Notes: generated by a model from the letters alone, not told the origin. A DNA stretch of 18,781 nucleotides from JALHRI01 sp044351685 (GCA_044351685.1 JBILFK010000016.1:1-18781), one strand, 5' to 3'. Shown: positions 6,756 through 14,323, numbered from the stretch's first letter. Translations and numbers: made by a program.

Positions 6756-8522
6756 TTATACCTGATTCTTATCGAGAATTTTCTGTGGTTCTTCGGGCCC
6801 AAGCACCAGCTCGTAATGGGCGGCGCCGGCGGGAATCATCGGGTAGACGTTTTCGTTTTGGTCGACCCAGATATCAGCAAGCACCGGGCCTTTATGCGCC
6901 AGCATTTCTTTGATGGTGCCTTCTAAATCGCTGGGGTTTTTGCAGCGCATGCCTTTCATGCCGAAGGCTTCGGCGAGCTTCACAAAATCGGGCAAACTAT
7001 CCATGTAGGATTCGCTATAGCGGCTGGAATAGAACATTTCCTGCCACTGGCGCACCATGCCCATATACTGGTTATTGAGAATGAAAATTTTCACCGGCAA
7101 ACGGTATTGCACGGCGGTGGAAAGTTCCTGAATATTCATGAGGAACGACGATTCGCCAGTAACACACACCACCTGTTTATTGGGGTGCGCGATCTGCACG
7201 CCGATGGCGGCAGGTAAGCCATAGCCCATGGTGCCAAGCCCGCCCGAAGTGAGCCAGCGGTTGGGTTTGTTATAGGTGATATGTTGCGCCGCCCACATTT
7301 GGTGCTGGCCGACATCGGTGGTGATGTAAAAATCCTTGCTGCCAAACGCCGAATTCAAACGATTCAGCGCGTGTTGCGGTTTGATAATGCGTTTATCTTG
7401 CTTGTAACCGAACGAGTTTCTACCGCGCCAGCCATCAATTTGTTTCCACCATTTATTCAGCGCTTCTTTTTGCGGCTCGATTTTCTTTTTGCGCCACAAA
7501 GCCACCATCATTTCCAGCACCTCGCCGGCATCGCCGGTAATGGGAATATGCACCGGCACCACTTTGTTGATGGAACTGGCATCGATATCGACATGGATCT
7601 TTTTCGATTTCTGCGAAAACGCATCAAGCCTACCTGTCACGCGGTCATCGAAGCGGGCGCCGATATTAATCATCACATCGCACTGTGCCATTGCCATGTT
7701 GGCTTCAAGCGACCCATGCATGCCAAGCATGCGCAGCGATTGTTTGTCGCTGCCGGGGAATGCGCCTAAGCCCATGAGCGTGGTGGTGCAGGGGAAGCCT
7801 GTCATGCGGATGAATTTGGTGAGGGTTTCGCACGCGGCCTCACCCGCATTCACCACGCCGCCACCCACATAGAATACCGGTTTTTTGGCTTTTCCCATGA
7901 GTTCTACGGCGCGTTCAATGGCGCGGGCATCGGGTTTTTTCACGGGGTTGTAGGAGGCGCGTTTTGCCGATTCTTTGCCCTTATATTCGCCGCTAGCGTT
8001 TAACACATCTTTCGGCACATCGACCAGCACCGGGCCGGGGCGGCCACTGCGCGCCACATGGAAGGCTTCGTGGATGATGCGGCTTAAATCATTTACGTTC
8101 TTCACCAGATAATTATGCTTGGTGGCCGAGCGCGTGATGCCGGTGATATCGGCTTCCTGGAACGCATCGGTGCCGATCACATGGGTGGGCACCTGCCCGG
8201 AAATACAGACCAGCGGCACCGAATCCATTAGGGCATCCATCAGCGCGGTCACGGTGTTGGTGGCGCCCGGGCCAGAGGTTACCATCAGCACGCCCACTTT
8301 GCCGGTCGAGCGCGCATAGCCTTCCGCCGCGTGGCCAGCGCCCTGTTCGTGGCGCACCAGAATATGCCGCAGTTTATTTTGCTTAAACAACGCATCGTAC
8401 ACGGGCAGCACCGCGCCGCCGGGATAGCCGAATACGGTGTCGACCTCCTGTTCGAGCAGGGCGGTGATAATCATTTCGGCACCGCTCATGGTGCGGGGGG
8501 TTACGTCGCGAAGCTGGGTCAT
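6756..8522 (-). CDS. ilvB: acetolactate synthase large (catalytic) subunit
   Basis: A 588-residue ThDP enzyme that joins two pyruvates, or pyruvate and 2-oxobutyrate, in the first common step to branched-chain amino acids. The N-terminal PYR domain has GYPGGAVLPVYDAL (32-45) and the activating Glu59 in VRHEQGAGHAAEGYAR. The central FAD/DHAP-like domain holds GLGAFPGSD and MLGMHG. The C-terminal PP domain has MGYGLPAAIG and the ThDP/Mg motif GESSFLMNIQEL, running to ILNNQYMGMVRQWQ. Oddity: the motif normally begins GDG or GDA; here residue 457 is Glu, not Asp. The ATG at 8522 lies 26 bp after miaA with a GAGAG ribosome site. ilvN follows after 1 bp. Confidence 0.96.
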   Translation of the reverse strand: MTQLRDVTPRTMSGAEMIITALLEQEVDTVFGYPGGAVLPVYDALFKQNKLRHILVRHEQGAGHAAEGYARSTGKVGVLMVTSGPGATNTVTALMDALMDSVPLVCISGQVPTHVIGTDAFQEADITGITRSATKHNYLVKNVNDLSRIIHEAFHVARSGRPGPVLVDVPKDVLNASGEYKGKESAKRASYNPVKKPDARAIERAVELMGKAKKPVFYVGGGVVNAGEAACETLTKFIRMTGFPCTTTLMGLGAFPGSDKQSLRMLGMHGSLEANMAMAQCDVMINIGARFDDRVTGRLDAFSQKSKKIHVDIDASSINKVVPVHIPITGDAGEVLEMMVALWRKKKIEPQKEALNKWWKQIDGWRGRNSFGYKQDKRIIKPQHALNRLNSAFGSKDFYITTDVGQHQMWAAQHITYNKPNRWLTSGGLGTMGYGLPAAIGVQIAHPNKQVVCVTGESSFLMNIQELSTAVQYRLPVKIFILNNQYMGMVRQWQEMFYSSRYSESYMDSLPDFVKLAEAFGMKGMRCKNPSDLEGTIKEMLAHKGPVLADIWVDQNENVYPMIPAGAAHYELVLGPEEPQKILDKNQV

Positions 8523-8548
8523 AGAATCTCTCTTATCCGGCGCGCAGG

Positions 8549-9439
8549 CTAAACGAGCCGGGCTGCAAGGTCAAATACGGAATCGGCGTTTTGCGCTTCT
8601 GGCAGCTGATGGCGCGCCCAGGTAAGCTGGCGTTTGGCGTAGTTGCGGGTGTTTTGCTGGGCTTTGGCAATGGCAGCTTCAAGCGGCATCTCACCGCGCA
8701 GATGTGCGAGCAATTCGGGCACGCCGTGCGCTTTGAAAAGTGGTGCGTGATGCGTGGCGGGAGGGGCGTGCAGTAATGGCTGCACTTCCTTGAGCGCGCC
8801 GGCCTGCATCATGGTTTCGAAACGTGCGTTGATTTTGGCATACAGTGCCGCGCGTTCAGGGAGTATTACGAAGGGGTGAAATGTTGCTTCCGGTAATGGT
8901 GGCGACGCTTTTTGCGCCTGCCACGCTGCAAGGCTGATGCCGGTGGCTTCCACCACTTCGAGCGCGCGTAAAATGCGCTGCGTGTCGCCGGGTTTCAGGC
9001 GGGCGGCCATCACCGGGTCGCACGCATGCAAGGTTTCCCATGCGCCTTTACCAAGTGCGCGCACGCGACTGCGTATAGCTTCGGGAATTGGCGGTACGGC
9101 GCTGATGCCCTGCATCAGGCAGGTGAGATACATGCCAGTGCCACCTACCACCACTGGCAGCCTGTTTTGTTGCCAGGCGCTGCGAATTTCGTGCGTGGCC
9201 ATTTCCAGCCACAAGGCGGCGTGGCTGGCGGTGGTGCAATCGATACAGCCATACAACGCATGGGGTGCGCGTGATTCATCTGCGGTGCTGGGGCGGGCAG
9301 TGATAATGCGCAGTTCGCGGTACATCTGCATGGCATCACCGTTGATGATGACAAGCGGTATTTTCGCTGCTAAAGCGAGAGCAAGCGCCGATTTACCGCT
9401 GGCGGTAGGGCCGTATACAATGGCGATGTGAGGAAACAT
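8549..9439 (-). CDS. miaA: tRNA dimethylallyltransferase
   Basis: A 296-residue enzyme that adds a dimethylallyl group to A37 of tRNAs reading UNN codons. Seen: Walker A GPTASGKS (10-17), NGDAMQMYREL (33-43; Asp35 matches the catalytic Asp, and the usual DS is DA here), ITARPS, VVGGTGMYLTCLMQG, RILRALEV and the C-terminal NTRNYAKRQLTWAR, which binds tRNA. I chose ATG 9439 because it gives the family's usual short lead before the P-loop. ATG 9451, four codons upstream, is possible. No ribosome site is visible for either. The start codon overlaps that of the divergent serB. miaA leads the minus-strand run into ilvB, 26 bp away. Confidence 0.93.
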   Translation of the reverse strand: MFPHIAIVYGPTASGKSALALALAAKIPLVIINGDAMQMYRELRIITARPSTADESRAPHALYGCIDCTTASHAALWLEMATHEIRSAWQQNRLPVVVGGTGMYLTCLMQGISAVPPIPEAIRSRVRALGKGAWETLHACDPVMAARLKPGDTQRILRALEVVEATGISLAAWQAQKASPPLPEATFHPFVILPERAALYAKINARFETMMQAGALKEVQPLLHAPPATHHAPLFKAHGVPELLAHLRGEMPLEAAIAKAQQNTRNYAKRQLTWARHQLPEAQNADSVFDLAARLV

Positions 9440-10328
9440 GCAGCATGTCATTACGTTGATTGCACAGGATGGTAACATAGTGCCAATCAACGATATTGTC
9501 AGTATGATTGAGCGCGAAGGCATCAAAATGCGCGACTCGGGCTGGATCACGCGCGGCGAGGCCTACGATATTTATGTGGATGGCGAAGTGCCCGAAACAT
9601 TGAAGCGCCTGCTGGAGATGCGCGCACATGAATCGAAGGCAGATTTGGCCGTGCAACCTGTCAATGGGCGCGAGAAAAAACTGCTTATCAGCGATATGGA
9701 TTCCACCATGATCCGTCAGGAATGTATTGATGAACTGGCCGATATGGTGGGTATCAAAGAAAAGGTTGCGGCCATCACCGAGCGCGCGATGCGCGGCGAC
9801 ATTGAATTTGAGGATGCACTGAAAGAACGCGTGGCGCTGCTGAAAGGTGTGACCGTGGCGCAGATGCAGCAAGTGTTCGACGAGCGCATTAAGCTGATGC
9901 CGGGCGCGCGAGCATTGGTAAAAACCATGCGTAAACGCGGCGCATACACCGTGTTGGTTTCGGGTGGATTTTCGTTTTTTACAGCGCGCGTTGCTAACGC
10001 CATTGGCTTTGATACCGAAGAAGCCAATGTGCTGATGCTGCAAAACGAGACACTCACTGGCGAAGTGCGCGAGCCCGTGCTTGGCAAAGAATCGAAGCGC
10101 GATGCGCTGCTGAATTTTTGTAAGGAACGTAAGGTTTCGCCCGACCTCACCATCGCTGTGGGCGACGGTGCCAACGATGCGCTGATGGTAGAAGCCGCCG
10201 GCATGGGCGTGGCCTACCACGCCAAACCGCGCCTGCAGAAAGCCGCGAAGGTGCGCATTCGCTTCTGTGATCTGCGTGCGCTGCTTTATATTCAGGGCAT
10301 TCCGCGTAGCGATTGGGCGGTGGGATAG
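9438..10328 (+). CDS. serB: phosphoserine phosphatase
   Basis: A 296-residue HAD-superfamily enzyme that removes phosphate from phosphoserine, the last step of serine synthesis. The N-terminal about 75 residues form the regulatory-type domain seen in alphaproteobacterial SerB. The catalytic part has motif I DMDSTM (nucleophile Asp86, acid/base Asp88), motif II SGGFSFF, the conserved Lys in GKESKRDALL, and motif IV GDGANDALM. The cap segment includes QECIDELAD and the RAMRGDIEFEDALKER pattern. The start ATG 9438 has GAGGA only 3-4 bases before it; there is no other in-frame start that keeps the N-terminal domain. The start codon shares bases with the miaA start on the other strand. Confidence 0.96.
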   Translation: MQHVITLIAQDGNIVPINDIVSMIEREGIKMRDSGWITRGEAYDIYVDGEVPETLKRLLEMRAHESKADLAVQPVNGREKKLLISDMDSTMIRQECIDELADMVGIKEKVAAITERAMRGDIEFEDALKERVALLKGVTVAQMQQVFDERIKLMPGARALVKTMRKRGAYTVLVSGGFSFFTARVANAIGFDTEEANVLMLQNETLTGEVREPVLGKESKRDALLNFCKERKVSPDLTIAVGDGANDALMVEAAGMGVAYHAKPRLQKAAKVRIRFCDLRALLYIQGIPRSDWAVG

Positions 10329-10362
10329 TATTGGTTTTGCTACGGCCGAGCACACACCGTGC

Positions 10363-10420
10363 TGGCCTCCGCGATGCTTCGCTAGCTCATGGCTGACTCA
10401 GGCCTACTGGCCTTCGAGTA
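10363..10420 (-). repeat. dispersed intergenic repeat, copy B
   Basis: Aligned to copy A: TGGCCTCCGCGATG (10363-10376) and GGCTGACTC (10391-10399). It ends in the hairpin ACTC-AGGCC (10396-10404), loop TACT, GGCCT, a TC bulge and GAGT (10409-10419). The perfect 13-mer GCTTCGCTAGCTC (10376-10388) is found inverted in copy C. The hairpin lies about 70 bp after the serB stop and might end or stabilise that mRNA, but no T-run follows. Confidence 0.7.
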
Positions 10421-10439
10421 ACAATAAAAATTCTCGGGT

Positions 10440-10461
10440 GACTTGAGGCGGCTCTTCGCCT
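10440..10461. repeat. hairpin carrying the CGGCTCTTC loop motif
   Basis: AGGCG (10446-10450) pairs with CGCCT (10457-10461) around GCTCTT. Positions 10440-10457 match 2193-2210 at 15 of 18 bases. At 2188-2218 the stem is a different sequence, so again the loop is kept and the stem varies. Confidence 0.55.
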
Positions 10462-10476
10462 ATATTAACTCCGTAT

Positions 10477-10573
10477 TGTCATCCCGACTTTTCGTAGAAA
10501 ACGTTGGGAACCATTCTTGTAACAAACAAGGCGAGAATAGACCCCGACGTTGGTGGCGCAAGTCGGGGTGACA
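10477..10573. repeat. imperfect palindromic repeat of about 97 bp (REP/MITE-like)
   Basis: The outer arms TGTCATCCCGACTT (10477-10490) and AAGTCGGGGTGACA (10560-10573) pair at 13 of 14 positions, the exception being a G:T wobble. Inner arms also pair imperfectly: ACGTTGGG near 10501 with CCCCGACGT near 10542, and CTTGT (10516-10520) with ACAAG (10526-10530) around a 5-nt loop. The whole unit can fold as one long hairpin. Short palindromes ending in TGTCATCCCG-like sequence are common dispersed elements in alphaproteobacteria. It holds no gene, so any movement would rely on an enzyme encoded elsewhere. Confidence 0.8.
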
Positions 10574-10605
10574 GGATGGTTTTATGTTATTCTCACCAAC
10601 GCGAT

Positions 10606-10680
10606 GGACTTTGAAGTAAAAAGAGAACCAGCCAAGAGCTAGCGAAGCCGCACGGAGAATTAGCGGAGCGATGTCCGGAG
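10606..10680 (+). repeat. dispersed intergenic repeat, copy C
   Basis: Opens with GGACTTTGAAGTA (10606-10618), the exact inverse of 2135-2147, followed by GAACCAGCCAAGAGC and TAGCGAAGC (to 10647), which match copy B read on the minus strand, and then by CGCACGGAG. It ends close to the degP stop codon, so it lies in the 3' untranslated part of the hflK-hflC-degP mRNA. Confidence 0.6.
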
Positions 10681-10687
10681 CAAAAAA

Positions 10688-12142
10688 TTACTTCTTCTGT
10701 TTGGTGGGCAGCGTAATGAACTGGCTGTTTTCACCACGCTGAATGCGCAGCAAGGCAAAATCGCGGCCTTCTTTTTGTGCATCGGCCAGCGCCTGCTTTA
10801 AGCTTGCAATCGATTCGGTGGGCTTCTGGCCAATATCCAGAATTACATCGCCCGGCTGAATGCCGCGCCGCGATGCTTCGCTCATGGGCACCAGATCGCG
10901 CACCAGCAGGCCGCTGACATCTTTGGCAATGCGGTATTGCTTGCGCAGTTCGCGGTTCAGTGGGCTGAGCACCATGCCGAGCAAGGTTTCTTTGCGGCCT
11001 ATTTCTTTTTTCGAGGGCGGTTCGGTGGGGGCCAGTTTCATGTTGGGATCATCGGGTAATTTGCCGAGTGTGACCTGATAAGGGATTTCCTTGCCATTGC
11101 GCCACACCACTACTTCAGCGCGTTTGCCAATGGGTGAGCCGGCAACCAAGCGGGGCAAATTATGCATTTCTTTAATGTCGTGCCCATCGAAGCGCACCAC
11201 CACATCGCCCGCTTCAATGCCGCTACCGGCGGCGGGGCCTTCTTCATCCACCTTTACCACCAGCGCGCCACGCGGTGTGCCAAGACCTAGCGAGTTGGCG
11301 ATCTCATCGCTCACCACTTGAATTTTCACACCAATCCATGCGCGGCTGGCTTTGCCATGTTCGCGCAGTTGCTGAATAATGGGTTTTGCGAGTGCGGAAG
11401 GTGCTGCAAAGCCAATGCCCACACTGCCGCCTGTGGGCGAGAAAATAGCGGTGCTAATGCCCACCACTTCGCCTTCGGTGTTAAACAGCGGGCCACCGGA
11501 ATTGCCACGGTTAATTGCCGCATCGGTTTGGATAAAATCGTCGAAAGGCCCGATGTTAATATTGCGCCCGCGTGCCGAAACAATACCGGCTGTAACCGTA
11601 CCGCCAAGCCCAAACGGGTTGCCCACGGCCACCACCCAATCGCCTACTTTCAGGGCATCGGAATCGCCAAAACGCACAAATTTCAGTGGGGTTTTGCTTT
11701 TCACTTTTAACAGCGCCAAATCGGTTTTGCTGTCGCGGCCAATAATTTTGGCAGGAAGCTTGGTGTTATCGGCAAACGTGACCATGACTTCTTCTGCATC
11801 GGCAATGACATGGCTGTTGGTGACAATGTAGCCATCTTTATCGATCACAAAACCTGAACCCAGCGACGTTACTTCACTTTCAGGCGCGGCTTCCCCTTGT
11901 TCAGCTGGCGGCTGACCAAACTGGTGGAAGAAATCTTTGAAAGGCGCGAAGCGCGGATCGTTTTGCAGCTCTTTGAAGTCAAACGGCATCAACCCCGCTT
12001 GCGCTTTCACTTTTTGGGTGGTGGAAATATTCACCACCGCTTCCTGCGTTTCCTCGACCATTGGCGCAAACGAATCTGGCATGGCATAGGCAGGTGCTGC
12101 CAAAAACAATAGTGGCATGCATCGCAGAAAAATACGCAACAT
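10688..12142 (-). CDS. degP: Do-like periplasmic serine protease/chaperone (DegP/HtrA family)
   Basis: A 484-residue protein that degrades or holds misfolded envelope proteins in the periplasm. Residues 1-20 are a signal peptide ending AYA. The trypsin-like domain carries the full catalytic triad: His111 (TNSHVIADA), Asp141 (SKTDLALLKV) and Ser215 (GNSGGPLF). PDZ1 spans about 258-360 (WIGVKIQ, PAAGSGIEAGDVVVRFDG) and PDZ2 about 385-480 (LVRDLVPMSEASRRGIQPGD), so this is the two-PDZ form. The length is normal. It starts 10 bp after hflC, so it is the last gene of the hflK-hflC-degP operon, as in many alphaproteobacteria. Whether it is DegP or DegQ in function cannot be told; no own promoter is evident. 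Confidence 0.95.
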   Translation of the reverse strand: MLRIFLRCMPLLFLAAPAYAMPDSFAPMVEETQEAVVNISTTQKVKAQAGLMPFDFKELQNDPRFAPFKDFFHQFGQPPAEQGEAAPESEVTSLGSGFVIDKDGYIVTNSHVIADAEEVMVTFADNTKLPAKIIGRDSKTDLALLKVKSKTPLKFVRFGDSDALKVGDWVVAVGNPFGLGGTVTAGIVSARGRNINIGPFDDFIQTDAAINRGNSGGPLFNTEGEVVGISTAIFSPTGGSVGIGFAAPSALAKPIIQQLREHGKASRAWIGVKIQVVSDEIANSLGLGTPRGALVVKVDEEGPAAGSGIEAGDVVVRFDGHDIKEMHNLPRLVAGSPIGKRAEVVVWRNGKEIPYQVTLGKLPDDPNMKLAPTEPPSKKEIGRKETLLGMVLSPLNRELRKQYRIAKDVSGLLVRDLVPMSEASRRGIQPGDVILDIGQKPTESIASLKQALADAQKEGRDFALLRIQRGENSQFITLPTKQKK

Positions 12143-12152
12143 AACTCTGCTC

Positions 12153-13079
12153 TTATTGTGGGTTAAGCTGTTTCAGGAATGCGCTATCGGGCGAGAGAAT
12201 AATGGTGGTGCTATCGCCGGTGAGTGTTTTACGGTAGGCTTGCATCGAGCGATAAAACTCGAAGAACTTTGGGTCTTGGTTAAATGCACCCGCATAAATT
12301 TCAGCGGCTTCACCATCGCCTTTACCACGAATAATTTCTGAAGTTTTGCGGGCATTTGCTAAAATCTCGGTGCGTTCACGATCGGCGCTTGAAGTGGTTT
12401 CCAGCGCTTTCTGTTCACCCTCTGCGCGGAAGCGCAACGCTTCTTTGGTGAAGTTCTGGCGCATACGTTCATACGTTGATTGCGAAATATCGGCAGGCAA
12501 ATCGGCGCGTACCATGCGTAAATCGACTACCTCAATACCAAAGCCCTTACCGCGCGCACCCACTTCGCTGACTTCGCCTTCTTTTTCGACACGAATCACG
12601 TTGGCCTGACGGTTCACCTGCTTGAGAATTTCCACCATGACTTCGGCGCGCTTATCGGAAAGCAAATCGGAAAGCGAATAGTTCGCCATCACCTTGCGCA
12701 TATTGGCCAGCACAATGCTGTTCAAGCGACTTGCAAGGTTGGCTTCGGTTTTCACTGCCTGATAAAATTGCACCGGATCGGTGATGCGGTAACGCACAAA
12801 CGCATCAATCACCACGCGCTCTTCGACATCGGTTTTGCGGTTATGGGTAATGAATTCGCCTGCTTGCGTGCGGAAATCGAGCAGGCGATTATCGAAGAAT
12901 ACCACATTCTGCACGAAGGGTAGTTTGAACGCGAGGCCCGGATCGCGGATGACGCGCACGATTTCACCGAATTGAATTACCAGCGCCTGCTGGGTTTGAA
13001 ACACTACAAATGCCGAGCTGTAGAGCAAGAACCCAATGCTACCGAGCACCACCGCAAGCTTAATGAATACAGGCTTCAT
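12153..13079 (-). CDS. hflC: HflC, SPFH-domain subunit of the HflKC complex
   Basis: A 308-residue membrane protein with a single N-terminal transmembrane helix (about 5-27, KLAVVLGSIGFLLYSSAFVV) and the rest on the periplasmic side in the known HflKC topology. The SPFH/band-7 domain follows (QQALVIQFGEIVRVIRDPGL, VVIDAFVRYRITDP), then a long helical region (KRAEVMVEIL through TSEIIRGKGDGEAAEIYAGAF) with the closing EFYRSMQAYRKTL typical of HflC. With HflK it forms a cage around the FtsH protease and tunes membrane protein turnover. An AGGAG site lies about 7 bases before ATG 13079. hflK ends 9 bp upstream and degP begins 10 bp downstream. Confidence 0.96.
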   Translation of the reverse strand: MKPVFIKLAVVLGSIGFLLYSSAFVVFQTQQALVIQFGEIVRVIRDPGLAFKLPFVQNVVFFDNRLLDFRTQAGEFITHNRKTDVEERVVIDAFVRYRITDPVQFYQAVKTEANLASRLNSIVLANMRKVMANYSLSDLLSDKRAEVMVEILKQVNRQANVIRVEKEGEVSEVGARGKGFGIEVVDLRMVRADLPADISQSTYERMRQNFTKEALRFRAEGEQKALETTSSADRERTEILANARKTSEIIRGKGDGEAAEIYAGAFNQDPKFFEFYRSMQAYRKTLTGDSTTIILSPDSAFLKQLNPQ

Positions 13080-13088
13080 GAGTATCTC

Positions 13089-14240
13089 CTACTGGCTAGC
13101 GGGCGAGGTGGGGCGAGGAACGCTTACCGTGCCGGGCGGCACAGGTGCGGGGAGTGGCAGGAACGGCGTGAAGTTGCTGTTTTTCTGATCCACAATAATT
13201 TTTGGCATATCGGTCAGCGTGGCTTCCATGGTTTCGAGGAACATGCGCTCGCGCGTGACTTCCGGGGCTTTCTGATATTGCTTGTAGACACTGAGGAAGC
13301 GTGCGACATCCCCCTGCGCATCGGCGACCACGCGGGATTTATAGGCGTTGGCATCTTCCACCATTTTCGAAGCTTCCCCGCGGGCTTTTGGCAGGATATC
13401 GTTGCGGTAACCTTCGGCTTTGGTTTCCTTGGTTTCCTTATCCTGCTCGGCGCGTTTTACATCCTGAAACTCGCTGATCACCGGTTGCGGCACATCGGGT
13501 CGGCTTAAGTTCACGGCAATCACTTCAATGCCGGCTTTGTACGAATCGAACATGCCTTGCATGATTGTTTTGGTGTCTTCGGCGATTTGCGATTGCGCTG
13601 AGGTTAAAATTTCATCGAGCTTATTGCGGCCAATCACTTCGCGCATGGCGCTTTCAGCAACGGTACGCACACTGGATGAAGGGTCACGCATGTTAAACAG
13701 ATAATCCTGCGGGGCGCTGGCATCAATTTTCCACTGCACTTCGAAATCGACATCGACAATGTTGCGGTCGCCGGTGAGCATGAAGTTGCTTTGTGCATTG
13801 GCGCCAGCCACACTATCAAACGTGTTTCCAGCACGCATGCTTGGGTTTTCGGCGCTGTTGCGGGTGCCAATTTCAACTTTGTTAATGCTGGTCACGCTTG
13901 GGATAAACACCGCTTCAAACGGGTAAGGGAAATGGTAATTGAGGCCGGGGCCGGTGGTGCGGTGATATTCACCAAAGCGCAGGACTACGCCGAGCTCGTC
14001 GGGGTTGACGCGGTAAATTCCCGAGCCAAGCCAAAGAAAAATAATGACCAGTACCGCGATGACACCGATTTTGCCTTCATTGCCATCGCCCTGAAATACA
14101 TCGCGCATTTTATCCTGGCTTTTGCGCAGCAAGGCATCCACATCGATATCGCCGCGCTGTGGGCCGCCACCGAACGAACCGCCACCACCGCCGCCATTGC
14201 CGCCGCTGCCTTTGCCCCAGGGGTTTTTGCCTTGTGCCAT
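13089..14240 (-). CDS. hflK: HflK, SPFH-domain subunit of the HflKC complex
   Basis: A 383-residue partner of HflC. I start at ATG 14240 (MAQGKNPWG, the usual HflK opening), with GGGAG upstream; a longer reading to 14438 would run through the promoter and into mrp. The N-terminal tail is Gly-rich (about 8-27) and cytoplasmic; one transmembrane helix follows at about 57-76 (KIGVIAVLVIIFLWLGSGIY); then the SPFH domain (VNPDELGVVLRFGEYHRTTG) and a charged helical segment (EFQDVKRAEQDKETKETKAE), ending in a Pro-rich tail (PLPAPVPPGTVSVPRP). First gene of hflK-hflC-degP, driven by the promoter at 14295-14323. Confidence 0.95.
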   Translation of the reverse strand: MAQGKNPWGKGSGGNGGGGGGSFGGGPQRGDIDVDALLRKSQDKMRDVFQGDGNEGKIGVIAVLVIIFLWLGSGIYRVNPDELGVVLRFGEYHRTTGPGLNYHFPYPFEAVFIPSVTSINKVEIGTRNSAENPSMRAGNTFDSVAGANAQSNFMLTGDRNIVDVDFEVQWKIDASAPQDYLFNMRDPSSSVRTVAESAMREVIGRNKLDEILTSAQSQIAEDTKTIMQGMFDSYKAGIEVIAVNLSRPDVPQPVISEFQDVKRAEQDKETKETKAEGYRNDILPKARGEASKMVEDANAYKSRVVADAQGDVARFLSVYKQYQKAPEVTRERMFLETMEATLTDMPKIIVDQKNSNFTPFLPLPAPVPPGTVSVPRPTSPASQ

Positions 14241-14294
14241 GGTATCTTCTCCCGCAACTGAAACGATGCTAGCTGAATTGCAAAATCTGTGCTG

Positions 14295-14323
14295 TATATA
14301 GGCATAGTCATTTCGAACTGCAA
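14295..14323 (-). promoter_or_regulatory. sigma70-type promoter for hflK-hflC-degP
   Basis: On the minus strand TTGCAG (14323-14318) and TATATA (14300-14295) are 17 bp apart, a near-consensus arrangement. The predicted start of transcription near 14288 leaves a leader of roughly 45-50 nt to the hflK ATG. It lies in the 100-bp region shared with the divergent mrp, so its -35 is close to the mrp start codon. Confidence 0.65.

Larger units (their letters stand above)
10329..10687. other. 359-bp gene-free, repeat-rich spacer between convergent serB and degP
   Basis: No believable coding sequence lies here. It is packed with structured repeats: copy B of the dispersed element (10363-10420), a hairpin with the CGGCTCTTC loop (10440-10461), a roughly 97-bp imperfect palindrome (10477-10573) and copy C (10606-10680) in the opposite orientation. 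A perfect 13-mer, GCTTCGCTAGCTC at 10376-10388, is found inverted at 10635-10647, so B and C bracket the palindrome as long inverted repeats. Confidence 0.75.

Noticed and set aside
6755..6802. N-terminal extension of ilvN to 6802
   Set aside because: It lies inside ilvB, and the family start fits ATG 6754, directly after the ilvB stop.
9393..10355. 320-residue minus-strand ORF opposite serB
   Set aside because: It mirrors serB, whose HAD motifs are certain; the translation has no family motif and is rich in His and Cys, as expected for a shadow frame.
10363..10680. Possible insertion sequence or CRISPR remnant in the serB-degP spacer
   Set aside because: There is no transposase fragment and no regularly spaced direct repeats; the repeats are inverted, degenerate and palindromic.
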